From assembly GCF_032884065.1 (NCBI RefSeq), contig NC_088866.1, forward strand, positions 45,411,653-45,475,652: a stretch of DNA of 64,000 nucleotides, read 5' to 3'. The position numbers and the translations under genes are program-made. How positions within the stretch are numbered: position 1 is the stretch's first letter; every line of letters begins with the position of its first letter. The notes below the pieces were generated by a model. The model worked only from the letters and a program-made list of their open reading frames with translations. It was not told the origin of the DNA and ran no database searches. Source of the DNA: Artemia franciscana (Eukaryota > Arthropoda > Branchiopoda > Anostraca > Artemiidae). Positions 22,584 through 35,531 of the stretch are shown here, one piece after another.

Positions 22584-23035
22584 TTCTAGTTTAGCTACTT
22601 TTTGCTATTTTGGAAATGGGTTAGGTTAGGAAAATGAAACTTTGAGGGATGAGTCTACAGACAAAAGTATACCATGGGTAGATATTTTTAAGAGCATACT
22701 ACCACTCCTTTTCCTTTTAGAGGGCACCAACCTTTGATGACCTTTATAAATCCTTTTGTTATAAAAGTAAAACCTTGCAAAATAGATCTTTGTCTTAAAT
22801 AAATTACAGAAAAAAACTGTTCTTAGCTTCACAACTTTGCTCATTCCCAAATTATGAAGTTCCAGAGATATGAAATACATTTCCTAAATTTAGGGGAAAA
22901 TTTTTTTACTCAAATAACAAAATAACATGAATTGCATTTTCAGAACTAAAGCTACAGAAAAAGATATTGATAACTGAAAACTAAGGTAAAACGTTTTTTG
23001 CCAAAATTTCTGGAGGTACAACCCTGTCAATCTTG
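22584..23035. mobile_element. Element A copy, right end missing
   Basis: Matches 20945-21400 in order (GAAACTTTGAGGGATGAGTC, CCTTTGATGACCTTTATAAA, CCTTGCAAAATAGATCTT). It stops before the right terminal repeat. Confidence 0.7.
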
Positions 23036-24045
23036 GGGGAGGCCTAATCTGACAAAGGTGCCAATTAGCAAAATCTTGGGGGGTGGGGCAAATCTGGCTT
23101 CAAACCCAAGGTAAATAAGATGGTGTTATAATTATACATTACTGGCAATATATGCCTTATTCAAATTGATGTCCAAATATGAAGGATTCTTCTTATTATT
23201 TTTGGTCAATTCAGACAAGCCATTGCACTAATCACGATGGTGTTTTAGCTGCTAAAAAGCTTTATTTACCTTGTTTTTGAGTTGTTTAAGCTTTAGATTT
23301 AAACTAAATAAAAATGTAGATAAGACTGTGATCATCGTAGTGTTTCCCAGTAACAATTAATGTTAGTGTCTATAGTTTAAAGCCTACTACTTTTATTTCT
23401 AAACTATGGATTAATTATGTAAGTATGACTTCATTTGCAACTGATCAAATGTTTAATAAAAAATATAGCTATAACATATTCTGGAATATTTTCCATGGAG
23501 GGTGGCTTGTAAAAATTCCTAAGTAAAAAATAACATGGAGAACAGGGAAACTCCCAGGAGTACCAATTAAGGGGTAGATTATGAAAACTACTTTTTCTCT
23601 TTGTATTGTCATTAAAATTGCCTTTTATTTGTCATAAAAAAAAAACAGGAGAGATCTTTGCCTACTAAATTTTTGTGAATTGGTACCCCTGGCAACTATT
23701 GAACCTCACCTGCACCCATTAGATCACTTTTTCATCTCAGTGCACAAATAAACCCTTAAAGCAATACAGAACGAAAGGCAAGACGTGATTAAAAACATGT
23801 ACTCATGCTTTACAAAACACTTGGATATTACAATTTACATAATTTACTCTCACTCTCTCACTCTAGTCACTCAACTTAGAGGCAAATGATGTTTTATTGA
23901 GTTCTACCGTCTCCCCGTGTCATAATTCAACAGTACTTGCCTTCATCCATCAACATTCCCTGGAAGTTTGCGCTTAATAGCCCTTGAAGTTTTCAGGAGA
24001 AATTTCTTACTCCTCACTTAGTTTCTTACTCCTTGAAGTTTCCTC
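23036..24045. other. No gene recognised
   Basis: AT-rich sequence. A short CTCTCACTCTCTCACTCTAG tract lies near 23850. Nothing else stands out. Confidence 0.35.
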
Positions 24046-24240
24046 CTCAGCGCCCCGCTGTTTTACGCTAAAGTTTCTTACTGTTTTTTTAAAAATAGAG
24101 TTAAGAGAAAGAATCAAACTTTAGCGTAAAGAGCAAGGCGTTCAGGAGGAAAAGCCCCTTTCATATACAGAGTAATTTTTGTTCGTTTTAAGTTTTAATG
24201 TTGCTCCTTACTTTCATTTAAAAAAACTTGTTTTTTTATT
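24046..24240. mobile_element. Element C copy, left arm shortened
   Basis: TTTACGCTAAAGTTTC and AACTTTAGCGTAAAGAGC face each other, followed by the full right arm TTCATATACAGAGTAATTTT, GTTCGTTTTAAGTTTTAATG and CTCCTTACTTTCATTTAAAA. This is the same family as 43703-43985. The outer boundary of palindrome 1 (24143) cuts through this copy. Confidence 0.65.
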
Positions 24241-24244
24241 TATT

Positions 24245-24628
24245 TTTAACAAAAGAAAGCATGACGAGGAATCACAAGAGCAACGTGAAAACAGGCTTTG
24301 CGGCTCAAAGGGAAATTACCGAAAAAAATCATGCCGAGAAATCTCCAAAAGAAACCATGCCGAGGAATCACAAGAACAACGTGAAAACAGACTTGCAGCT
24401 CATAGAGATAATGCCAAAAGAAAGCATGCCGAGGAATCACAAGAGCACTGTGAAAATTATCGTCTGACATTCAGCTACAGCCAAGTCGATGATTATAGCT
24501 TGAGTAGATGTGTTCAAATTGGGACTATGTCTAAAATTTGTCCCTATTGCAAGGCCTTGAAATTTAATGGTGAAACAATGGGGAAATGTGTTGCACCTCA
24601 GGAAAAGTCTCATACAGATGCCATTTAG
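24245..24628 (+). pseudogene. Helitron replicase N-terminal fragment, left arm
   Basis: The frame from 24179 is open to the TAG at 24626-24628 (149 codons). Recognisable text begins at about residue 25. It has repeated RKHxEESQEQRENRL modules (three), a VDDYSLSRCVQIGTM segment, and CPYCKALKFNGETMG, a cysteine motif typical of the region ahead of the Rep/helicase domains in animal Helitron proteins. The usual Cys-Cys that follows is altered (MGKCVAP) and the frame ends. The HUH nuclease and PIF1-like helicase, which do the rolling-circle work, are absent. I infer a captured or truncated Helitron N-terminus. The first ~25 residues come from element C sequence and are not part of the family. Confidence 0.7.
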
Positions 24629-25849
24629 ATAATCTCTATGACTGGGATAGATATTTTAATTCTGCATAATGAACAACTAGAAAACAGACAGAAAGTTCTT
24701 ATATGCCTAAACCTCAAATTAATTGCCATTGTTAAACCAAGAGTGTGTCTAAAATAATTTCATTCATGAATTTTATTAACAATATTGGTCTCCTAGATTT
24801 TTAGGATTGTGGGATTTAGAACTCATTAATATGTTTCGTGTATTTTATATCTATGTGTGGTAAATGAATTATGTTGCTTTCATGTTTTCTTTTTTTTCTC
24901 AGTGTTTAGCTTTAGAATAGAAAGTGAAATACTTTTCGTAAGTCGAATCACTAAATAAATACATTCATTCATATAAATAGACCTTTTATTTTTCTTTTTA
25001 AAGTAATCTTTCAATATATTTGCAATTTTTTTTCAGGATGCGCATCTTCTCGTGATCAAAAACTTGGATCCTATTTTATTTCGAGCCTTTTAAGGTTTTC
25101 AAATTGAATTGCTACAGCAAAGATGTTTTTACTCTGTTTAAGCTGACGGACAAACAACTTAAGCGTGAAAAATCTAGACAAGTTCTAGACATCCGAAGTA
25201 TGGGGATGAACCAGTATATTTTTTTGTATCCTGGTTTATAAGTGTAAACCTTTTAAAGCTAGTATTCTTAAAGTTTTTCTATTGGCAAAAATAACTTTTT
25301 GTCCATCCAAAGCTGTTTTTCATTCCTCAATTTGAATACTTCAACGATAAAAATCCATTTAAATCAAAAGTGTAGTTAAAACAAATCACTTATATTGCTT
25401 ATTGAATAATGTGTTGTTTTTTTTCAGTATTAGAGGGGTGGTGTGAAGTGAAATAAAATTTTGTGAGTGCTTTTATGCTGAGGCAAAAAAAAAGAAAAAA
25501 AAGGTGTAATTCTGATGCTAAAGTTTATCAAGAAATAAGCTTTATTATCTCCTGAAAAATACAGTTATCTCATGATCTGAGGTGTGCAGTGAGCTCGCAA
25601 ATGACTGAAGTTATTAACGCCTCATTGACGACTAACGCCAGAACTTCTGAAGTTCTGAAGTTATTATTAATCCAAATTTTAATCCAAATTTTAATCCAAA
25701 AACGTAACAAATGAAATTGAACTCATACAATGTGTCAAAATAACTGTTATTAATATATAAAAACTTTTTTTTACGTTTAATAGCTATTAGCACAATGTAA
25801 ACAATAAAGTTTGGGAATTATCAGAAAAGTAATCATCACAGGCATACCT

Positions 25850-26585
25850 AAACTGAGAAAAAGGGCAGTAAAACTAAATTAAGTTCTTTGATCCCTTGAG
25901 GGGGACTCTTGATGAGGACACTTCAAATTTGAAGCTGAGCAGTTCTTGTTTCTAGTTCTTATTTTTAGAGAAAAAAGGGTAGGGAAACTAAATTAAGTTC
26001 TTTAATCCCTTGAGGAGGACTCTTGATGAAGACACTTTGGATTTGAAGCTGAAGAAGTTACTGTTTTTATTTCTTGATCTTAGAGAAAAAAGGACAGTAA
26101 AACTGAATTATTTCATTTAATACCTTGAGGAGGAATCTTTATGAGGACAGTTTGTATTTGAAGCTGAAGAAATTCTTGTTTTTAGGAAAAAAAGGGCAGT
26201 GAATATAAATTAATCTATTTGATCCAGTCTCTTTCACTGCCCTTTTTTTCCTAAAAACAAGAATTTCTTCAGCTTCAAATACAAACTGTCCTGATAAAGA
26301 TTCCTCCTCAGGGTATTAAATGAAATAATTCAGTTTTACTGTCCTTTTTTCTCTAAGATCAAGAAATAAAAACAGTAACTTCTTCAGCTTCAAATCCAAA
26401 GTGTCTTCATCAAGAGTCCTCCTCAAGGGATTAAAGAACTTAATTTAGTTTCCCTACCCTTTTTTCTCTAAAAATAAGAACTAGAAACAAGAACTGCTCA
26501 GCTTCAAATTCGAAGTGTCCTCATCAAGAGTCCCCCTCAAGGGATCAAAGAACTTAATTTAGTTTTACTGCCCTTTTTCTCAGTT
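25850..26585. repeat. Minisatellite at the centre of palindrome 1
   Basis: Units of about 100-120 bp contain GAGGACTCTTGATGAGGACA, TTTGAAGCTGA and a G/A-rich AAAAAGGGxAGTxAAACT. They lie in one orientation left of the loop and the reverse right of it. This is the same family as in palindrome 2. Confidence 0.92.
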
Positions 26586-27804
26586 TAGGTATGCCTGTGA
26601 TGATTACTTTTCTGATAATTCCCAAACTTTATTGTTTACATTGTGCTAATAGCTATTAAACGTAAAAAAAAGTTTTTATATATTAATAACAGTTATTTTG
26701 ACACATTGTATGAGTTCAATTTCATTTGTTACGTTTTTGGATTAAAATTTGGATTAAAATTTGGATTAATAATAACTTCAGAACTTCAGAAGTTCTGGCG
26801 TTAGTCGTCAATGAGGCGTTAATAACTTCAGTCATTTGCGAGCTCACTGCACACCTCAGATCATGAGATAACTGTATTTTTCAGGAGATAATAAAGCTTA
26901 TTTCTTGATAAACTTTAGCATCAGAATTACACCTTTTTTTTCTTTTTTTGCCTCAGCATAAAAGCACTCACAAAATTTTATTTCACTTCACACCACCCCT
27001 CTAATACTGAAAAAAAACAACACATTATTCAATAAGCAATATAAGTGATTTGTTTTAACTACACTTTTGATTAGATGGATTTTTATCGTTGAAGTATTCA
27101 AATTGAGGAATAAAAAACAGCTTTGGATGGACAAAAAGTTATTTTTGCCAATAGAAAAACTTTAAGAATACTAGCTTTAAAAGGTTTACACTTATAAACC
27201 AGGATACAAAAAAATATACTGGTTCATCCCCATACTTCGGATGTCTAGAACTTGTCTAGATTTTTCACGCTTAAGTTGTTTGTCCGTCAGCTTAAACAGA
27301 GTAAAAACATCTTTGCTGTAGCAATTCAATTTGAAAACCTTAAAAGGCTCGAAATAAAATAGGATCCAAGTTTTTGATCACGAGAAGATGCGCATCCTGA
27401 AAAAGAATTGCAAATATATTGAAAGATTACTTTAAAAAGAAAAATAAAAGGTCTATTTATATGAATGAATGAATTTATTTAGTGATTCGACTTACGAAAA
27501 GTATTTCACTTTCTATTCTAAAGCTAAACACTGAGAAAAAAAAGAAAACATGAAAGCAACATAATTCATTTACCACACATAGATATAAAATACACGAAAC
27601 ATATTAATGAGTTCTAAATCCCACAATCCTAAAAATCTAGGAGACCAATTTTGTTAATAAAATTCATGAATGAAATTATTTTAGACACACTCTTGGTTTA
27701 ACAATGGCAATTAATTTGAGGTTTAGGCATATAAGAACTTTCTGTCTGTTTTCTAGTTGTTCATTATGCAGAATTAAAATATCTATCCCAGTCATAGAGA
27801 TTAT

Positions 27805-28188
27805 CTAAATGGCATCTGTATGAGACTTTTCCTGAGGTGCAACACATTTCCCCATTGTTTCACCATTAAATTTCAAGGCCTTGCAATAGGGACAAATTTT
27901 AGACATAGTCCCAATTTGAACACATCTACTCAAGCTATAATCATCGACTTGGCTGTAGCTGAATGTCAGACGATAATTTTCACAGTGCTCTTGTGATTCC
28001 TCGGCATGCTTTCTTTTGGCATTATCTCTATGAGCTGCAAGTCTGTTTTCACGTTGTTCTTGTGATTCCTCGGCATGCTTTCTTTTGGAGATTTCTTGGC
28101 ATGATTTTTTTCGGTAATTTCCCTTTTAGCCGCAAAGCCTGTTTTCACGTTGCTCTTGTGATTCCTCGTCATGCTTTCTTTTGTTAAA
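27805..28188 (-). pseudogene. Helitron replicase N-terminal fragment, right arm
   Basis: Mirror copy of 24245-24628. Here a C-to-A change at 28127 makes TAA (28126-28128) in the frame that is open in the left arm. Only the left-arm copy keeps an uninterrupted frame, and neither encodes a working replicase. Confidence 0.7.
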
Positions 28189-28572
28189 AATAAATAAAAA
28201 AACAAGTTTTTTTAAATGAAAGTAAGGAGCAACATTAAAACTTAAAACGAACAAAAATTACTCTGTATATGAAAGGGGCTTTTCCTCCTGCTAGGCACAC
28301 TCACATGAAGAATAACTAGTGTTTTAGGAAATAATGTATTACTAGGTAGTTGCTGAGGAAAATGACATTTTTTAAGCAATTGCTACGGCTCCTGACACAC
28401 AAGGAACTCACAAGGACTGACAAGTGTTTACAGCACGCACAGACTCACAAATGTATGTAAATATTTATAAAAAAGGACCAGTAAAACTTCTGAAAGTGAA
28501 TGAATCATAATATTTGGTTGCATTGAAAAATTAAGAAATGCAAGCTATGTTATTGGATAGAAAAAAGATGAG

Positions 28573-28770
28573 TTATTCTTTTAATATCGTCTGTTTAGAG
28601 ACATGAAGTTCAAAAGATAAAATTAGCAAGACGAGAAGCGATAAGACAACTTTAAAAAATGCTTTAGGGAAACTTACACTGAAACACAGGGTTCCCTTTG
28701 GTTTTGACATCGGGGAGACCGACACCATCCCTCTACGTGCTGTCTTGCCAACCTTCCTTTTGACAACCAC
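28573..28770 (-). other. Conserved ORF in outer arm of palindrome 2, left copy
   Basis: The 65-codon frame MVVKRKVGKTARRGMVSVSP... ends in a hydrophobic stretch. A donor-like CAGTGTAAGT sits after TLCFSV, so the hydrophobic part may be intron. The family is not recognised. The mirror copy is 35532-35780. Whether it is coding is uncertain. Confidence 0.25.
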
Positions 28771-29459
28771 ACTTGCAGTGGTTTTTATTTTTATATCAAA
28801 ATGAGGGATGGTGTGACACCCTGAAATCCATTTCTACTATTTTCACGGAAGGGCCCTATAAATAATAAATAATAATCTGGTGTAAAACCAACGATGGAGT
28901 GATACTCTGAAATTCATCATTTGATTTCTTGTTTTCTTGATTTCCGATTTCTTGAAAATCATAACTGATGGGCCCTAAAAATAACAACCCCTTTAGCCTA
29001 CTGCAATACAAGAGTCACGATAAAAATATTTTTCGATAAGAATCATAATTAAAAGCAAGGATCACAGACATCTTCAACAAGTGTTTCTTCTTGATAGATA
29101 ATAGTTAGGATTAGCTCATTAATCCTATTTGGATTTATAAAATTGCAAATTCGAACCCCCTTCCCCATTTGGCTCAGATTTCAGCACTTTTACCATGTCA
29201 ACTAAATTTAAAACACTACGCTACATAGCAGTTTTGGAATCCATAGGGCACCGTCTTTACAAGTGAAGACCGCTAGAGCGCAAAAAAAAGCAGTCAAGAT
29301 GCTTCCCTTGGCCAATATGAACAAAATGGCACAAGAAAGGTTCGAATTATCAAAAACAGGTCAAATTAAAAATTAAGCTACATAAAAGTTTTAGCATTCA
29401 TATGGCAAACATTCATTCATTGTAATAAAAAAAGAAGAAATACAAATGATATTTTTCCT

Positions 29460-32400
29460 CATTTAGTTTCACTACCCTTTTCTCTCTAAAAACAAGAACT
29501 TCTTAGCTTCAAATCCGATGTGTCCACATCAAGAGTCCTCCTCAAGGGATCAAAGAACTTAACTTAGTTTCACCAACCTTTTTCTCTAAAAACAAGAACT
29601 GCTCCAGCTTCAAATCCGATGTGTCCTCATCAAGAGTCCTCCTCAAGGGATTAAAGAACTTAATTTAGTTTCACCACCCTTTTTCCCTAAAAACAAAAAC
29701 TAAAAATAAGGACTGCTGCAGCTTCAAACCCAATGCATCCTCATCAAGAGTCCTCCTAAAAGAATCAAAGAACTTAATTTAGTTTCACTACCCTTTTTCT
29801 CTAAAAAGAAAAACTAAAAATAAGAACTGCTCCAGCTTCAAATCCGATGTGTCCTCATCAAGAGTCCTCCTCATGGGATCAAAGAACTTCATTTAGTTTC
29901 ACTACCCTTTTTATCTAAGACCAAGAACTAAAAACAAGAACTGTCCCAGCTTCAAATCAAATGTGTCCTCATCAAGAGTCCTCCTCAAGGGATCAAAGAA
30001 CTTAACTTAGTTTCACTACCCTTTTTCTCAAAAAACAAAAACTAAAAATAAGAACTGCTCCAGCTTCAAATCCGATGTGTCCTCATTAAGAGTCCTCCTC
30101 AAGGGATCAAAGAACTTAATTTAGTTTCACTACCCTTTTTCTCTATAAACAAAAACTAAAAATAAGAACTTCTCTAGCTTCAAATCCAAAGAGTCCTCAT
30201 CAAGAGTCTGGATCAAAATAACTTAATTTATTTTCACTGCCCTTTTTTCCTAAGAACAAGAACTAAAAACAAGAATTTCTTCAGCTTAAAATACAAACCG
30301 TCCTCATAAGGAATCCTCCTCAAGGTACTAAATAAAATAATTCAGTTTCAATACCCTTTTTTCTCTAAGATCAAGAAATAAAAACAGGAACTTCTTCAGC
30401 TTCAAATCTGAAGTGTTTTAATCAAGAGTCCTCCTCAAGGGATGAAAGAACTTAATTTAGTTTCACTACCCTTTTTTCTCTAAAAACAAGAACTAGAAAC
30501 AAGAACTTCCCAGCTTCAAATTCGAAATGTCCTCATCAAGAGTCCTTCTCAATGGATCAAAGAACTTAATTTAGTTTCACAACCCTTTTTCTCTAAAAAC
30601 AAAAACTAAAAATAAGAACTGCTTCAGCTTCAAATCCGAAGAGTCCTCATCAAGAGAGTGGATCAAATAAATTGATATATTTTCACTGCCCCTTTTTCCT
30701 AATAACAAGAATTTCTTCAGCTTCAAATACAAACTGTCCTCATAAAGATTCCTCCTCAAGGGATTAATTGAAATAATTTAGTTTTACTACCCTTTTTTCC
30801 CTAAAATCAAGAAATAAAAACAAGAACTTCTTCAGCTTCAAATCCAAAGTGTCTTAATCAAGAGTCCTCCTCAAGGGATTAAAGAACTTAATTTAGTTTC
30901 ACTACCCTTTTTTCTCTAAAAATAAAAACTAGAAAAAAGAATTGCTCAGCTTCAAATTCGAAGTGTCCTCATCAAGAGTCCTCCTCAACGGATCAAAGAA
31001 CTTAATTTAGTTTCACTACCCTTTTTTCTCTAAAAACAAGAACTAGAAACAAGAACTTCTCAGCTTCAAATTCGAAGTGTCCTCATCAAGAGTCCTCCTC
31101 AACGGATCAAAGAACTTAATTTAGTTTCACTACCCTTTTTCTCTAAAAACAAAAACTAAAAATAAGAACTGCTCCAGCTTCAAATCCGAAGACTTTTACT
31201 ACCCTTTTTTCTCTAAAATCAAGAAATAAAAACAGGAACTTCTTCAGCTTCAAATCCAAAGTGTCTTAATCAAGAGTCCTCCTCAACGGATCAAAGAACT
31301 TAATTTAGTTTCACTACCCTTTTTCTCTAAAAACAAAAACTAAAAATAAGAATTACTCCAGCTTCAAATCCGAAGATTCCTCATCAAGAGACTGGATTAA
31401 ATTTGGTCCTCATCAAAAGTCCTCCTCAAGGGATTAAAGAACTTAATTTAGTTTCACAACCCTTTTCTCTCTAAAAGCAAGAACTAGAAACAAGAACTTC
31501 TCAGCTTCAAATTCGAAGTGTCCTCATCAAGAGTCCTCCTCAACGGATCAAAGAACTTAATTTAGTTTCACTACCCTTTTTCTCTAAACACAAAAACTAA
31601 AAAGCTTCAAATCCGAAGATTCCTCATCAAGAGACTGGATCAAATAAATTGATTTATTTTCACTGCCCTTTTTTCCTAAAAACAAGAATTTCTTCAGCTT
31701 CAAATACAAACTGTCCTCATAAAGATTCCTCCACAAGGGATTAAATGAAATAATTCAGTTTTACTACCCTTTTTTCTCAGATTAAGAAATAAAAACAGGA
31801 ACTTCTTCAGCTTCAAATCCAAAGTGTCTTAATCAAGAGTCCTCCTCAAGGGATTAAAGAACTTAATTTAGTTTCACTAACCTTTTTTTGCTAAAAATAA
31901 GAACTAGAAACAAGAACTGCTCAGCTTCAAATTCGAAGTGTCCTCATCAAGAGTCCTCCTCAAGGGATGAAAGAACTTGATTTAGTTTCACTACCCTTTT
32001 TTCGCTAAAAATAAGAACTAGAAACAAGAACTGCTCAGCTTCAAATTCAAAGTGTCCTCATCAAGAGTCCTCCTCAAGGGATGAAAGAACTTGATTTAGT
32101 TTCACTACCCTTTTTTCTCTAAAAACAAGAACTAGAAACAAGAACTTCTCAGCTTCAAATTCGAAGTGTCCTCATCAAGAGTCCTCCTCAACGGATCAAA
32201 GAACTTAATTTAGTTTCACTACCCTTTTTCTCTAAAAACAAAAACTAAAAATAAAAACTGCTCCAGCTTCAAATCCAAAGACTGCCCTTTCTAGGGCAGT
32301 CTTGTTTCTAGTTCTTATTTTTAGCGAAAAAAGGGTAGTGAAACTAAATCAAGTTCTTTCATCCCTTGAGGAGGACTCTTGATGAGGACACTTCGAATTT

Positions 32401-34870
32401 GAAGCTGAGCAGTTCTTGTTTCTAGTTCTTATTTTTAGCAAAAAAAGGTTAGTGAAACTAAATTAAGTTCTTTAATCCCTTGAGGAGGACTCTTGATTAA
32501 GACACTTTGGATTTGAAGCTGAAGAAGTTCCTGTTTTTATTTCTTAATCTGAGAAAAAAGGGTAGTAAAACTGAATTATTTCATTTAATCCCTTGTGGAG
32601 GAATCTTTATGAGGACAGTTTGTATTTGAAGCTGAAGAAATTCTTGTTTTTAGGAAAAAAAGGGCAGTGAATATAAATTAATCTATTTGATCCAGTCTCT
32701 TGATGAGGAGTCTTGGGATTTGAAGCTTTTTAGTTTTTTTGTTTAGAGAAAAAGGGTAGTGAAACTAAATTAAGTTCTTTGATCCGTTGAGGAGGACTCT
32801 TGATGAGGACACTTCGAATTTGAAGCTGAGAAGTTCTTGTTTCTAGTTCTTGCTTTTAGAGAGAAAAGGGTTGTGAAACTAAATTAAGTTCTTTAATCCC
32901 TTGAGGAGGACTTTTGATGAGGACCAAATTTAATCCAGTCTCTTGATGAGGAATCTTCGGATTTGAAGCTGGAGTAATTCTTATTTTTAGTTTTTGTTTT
33001 TAGAGAAAAAGGGTAGTGAAACTAAATTAAGTTCTTTGATCCGTTGAGGAGGACTCTTGATTAAGACACTTTGGATTTGAAGCTGAAGAAGTTCCTGTTT
33101 TTATTTCTTGATTTTAGAGAAAAAAAGGGTAGTAAAAGTCTTCGGAGTTGAAGCTGGAGCAGTTCTTATTTTTAGTTTTTGTTTTTAGAGAAAAAGGGTA
33201 GTGAAACTAAATTAAGTTCTTTGATCCGTTGAGGAGGACTCTTGATGAGGACACTTCGAATTTGAAGCTGAGAAGTTCTTGTTTCTAGTTCTTGTTTTTA
33301 GAGAAAAAAGGGTAGTGAAACTAAATTAAGTTCTTTGATCCGTTGAGGAGGACTCTTGATGAGGACACTTCGAATTTGAAGCTGAGCAATTCTTTTTTCT
33401 AGTTTTTATTTTTAGAGAAAAAAGGGTAGTGAAACTAAATTAAGTTCTTTAATCCCTTGAGGAGGACTCTTGATTAAGACACTTTGGATTTGAAGCTGAA
33501 GAAGTTCTTGTTTTTATTTCTTGATTTTAGGGAAAAAAGGGTAGTAAAACTAAATTATTTCATTTAATCCCTTGAGGAGGAATCTTTATGAGGACAGTTT
33601 GTATTTGAAGCTGAAGAAATTCTTGTTATTAGGAAAAAGGGGCAGTGAAAATATATCAATTTATTTGATCCACTCTCTTGATGAGGACTCTTCGGATTTG
33701 AAGCTGAAGCAGTTCTTATTTTTAGTTTTTGTTTTTAGAGAAAAAGGGTTGTGAAACTAAATTAAGTTCTTTGATCCATTGAGAAGGACTCTTGATGAGG
33801 ACATTTCGAATTTGAAGCTGGGAAGTTCTTGTTTCTAGTTCTTGTTTTTAGAGAAAAAAGGGTAGTGAAACTAAATTAAGTTCTTTCATCCCTTGAGGAG
33901 GACTCTTGATTAAAACACTTCAGATTTGAAGCTGAAGAAGTTCCTGTTTTTATTTCTTGATCTTAGAGAAAAAAGGGTATTGAAACTGAATTATTTTATT
34001 TAGTACCTTGAGGAGGATTCCTTATGAGGACGGTTTGTATTTTAAGCTGAAGAAATTCTTGTTTTTAGTTCTTGTTCTTAGGAAAAAAGGGCAGTGAAAA
34101 TAAATTAAGTTATTTTGATCCAGACTCTTGATGAGGACTCTTTGGATTTGAAGCTAGAGAAGTTCTTATTTTTAGTTTTTGTTTATAGAGAAAAAGGGTA
34201 GTGAAACTAAATTAAGTTCTTTGATCCCTTGAGGAGGACTCTTGATGAGGACACATCGGATTTGAAGCTGGAGCAGTTCTTATTTTTAGTTTTTGTTTTT
34301 TGAGAAAAAGGGTAGTGAAACTAAGTTAAGTTCTTTGATCCCTTGAGGAGGACTCTTGATGAGGACACATTTGATTTGAAGCTGGGACAGTTCTTGTTTT
34401 TAGTTCTTGGTCTTAGATAAAAAGGGTAGTGAAACTAAATGAAGTTCTTTGATCCCATGAGGAGGACTCTTGATGAGGACACATCGGATTTGAAGCTGGA
34501 GCAGTTCTTATTTTTAGTTTTTCTTTTTAGAGAAAAAGGGTAGTGAAACTAAATTAAGTTCTTTGATTCTTTTAGGAGGACTCTTGATTAGGATACATTG
34601 GGTTTGAAGCTGCAGCAGTCCTTATGTTTAGTTTTTGTTTTTAGGGAAAAAGGGTAGTGAAACTAAATTAAGTTCTTTAATCCCTTGAGGAGGACTCTTG
34701 ATGAGGACACATCGGATTTGAAGCTGGAGCAGTTCTTGTTTTTAGAGAAAAAGGTTGGTGAAACTAAATTAAGTTCTTTGATCCCTTGAGGAGGACTCTT
34801 GATGTGGACACATCGGATTTGAAGCTAAGAAGTTCTTGTTTTTAGAGAGAAAAGGGTAGTGAAACTAAAT
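29460..34870. repeat. Minisatellite filling palindrome 2
   Basis: More than 40 units of roughly 95-125 bp. The core is CATCAAGAGTCCTCCTCAAG, GGGATCAAAGAACTTAATTT, AGTTTCACTACCC and a TTTCTCTAAAAACAAGAACT-type tail ending AGCTTCAAAT. The orientation switches at the centre (about 32030-32300). Several unit subtypes alternate, which suggests higher-order duplication. The 60-aa frames at 30577-30759 and 33572-33754 are mirror images made of repeat units. Confidence 0.95.
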
Positions 34871-35531
34871 GAGGAAAAATATCATTTGTATTTCTTCTTT
34901 TTTTATTACAATGAATGAATGTTTGCCATATGAATGCTAAAACTTTTATGTAGCTTAATTTTTAATTTGACCTGTTTTTGATAATTCGAACCTTTCTTGT
35001 GCCATTTTGTTCATATTGGCCAAGGGAAGCATCTTGACTGCTTTTTTTTGCGCTCTAGCGGTCTTCACTTGTAAAGACGGTGCCCTATGGATTCCAAAAC
35101 TGCTATGTAGCGTAGTGTTTTAAATTTAGTTGACATGGTAAAAGTGCTGAAATCTGAGCCAAATGGGGAAGGGGGTTCGAATTTGCAATTTTATAAATCC
35201 AAATAGGATTAATGAGCTAATCCTAACTATTATCTATCAAGAAGAAACACTTGTTGAAGATGTCTGTGATCCTTGCTTTTAATTATGATTCTTATCGAAA
35301 AATATTTTTATCGTGACTCTTGTATTGCAGTAGGCTAAAGGGGTTGTTATTTTTAGGGCCCATCAGTTATGATTTTCAAGAAATCGGAAATCAAGAAAAC
35401 AAGAAATCAAATGATGAATTTCAGAGTATCACTCCATCGTTGGTTTTACACCAGATTATTATTTATTATTTATAGGGCCCTTCCGTGAAAATAGTAGAAA
35501 TGGATTTCAGGGTGTCACACCATCCCTCATT

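Larger units (their letters stand above)
24143..28290. repeat. Giant palindrome 1 (arms ~2.06 kb, 31-bp loop)
   Basis: 24143-26202 is the reverse complement of 26234-28290. The arms are aligned from CAGGAGGAAAAGCCCC (left) to GGGGCTTTTCCTCCTG (right), with only scattered differences (for example one C-to-A change at 28127 against 24306). The loop 26203-26233 is a piece of minisatellite. Each arm contains a Helitron-like gene fragment and, next to the loop, about 350 bp of minisatellite. Confidence 0.95.

Noticed and set aside
30577-33754. Two identical 60-aa ORFs (30577-30759 and 33572-33754)
   Set aside because: They are mirror-image minisatellite units, not genes.
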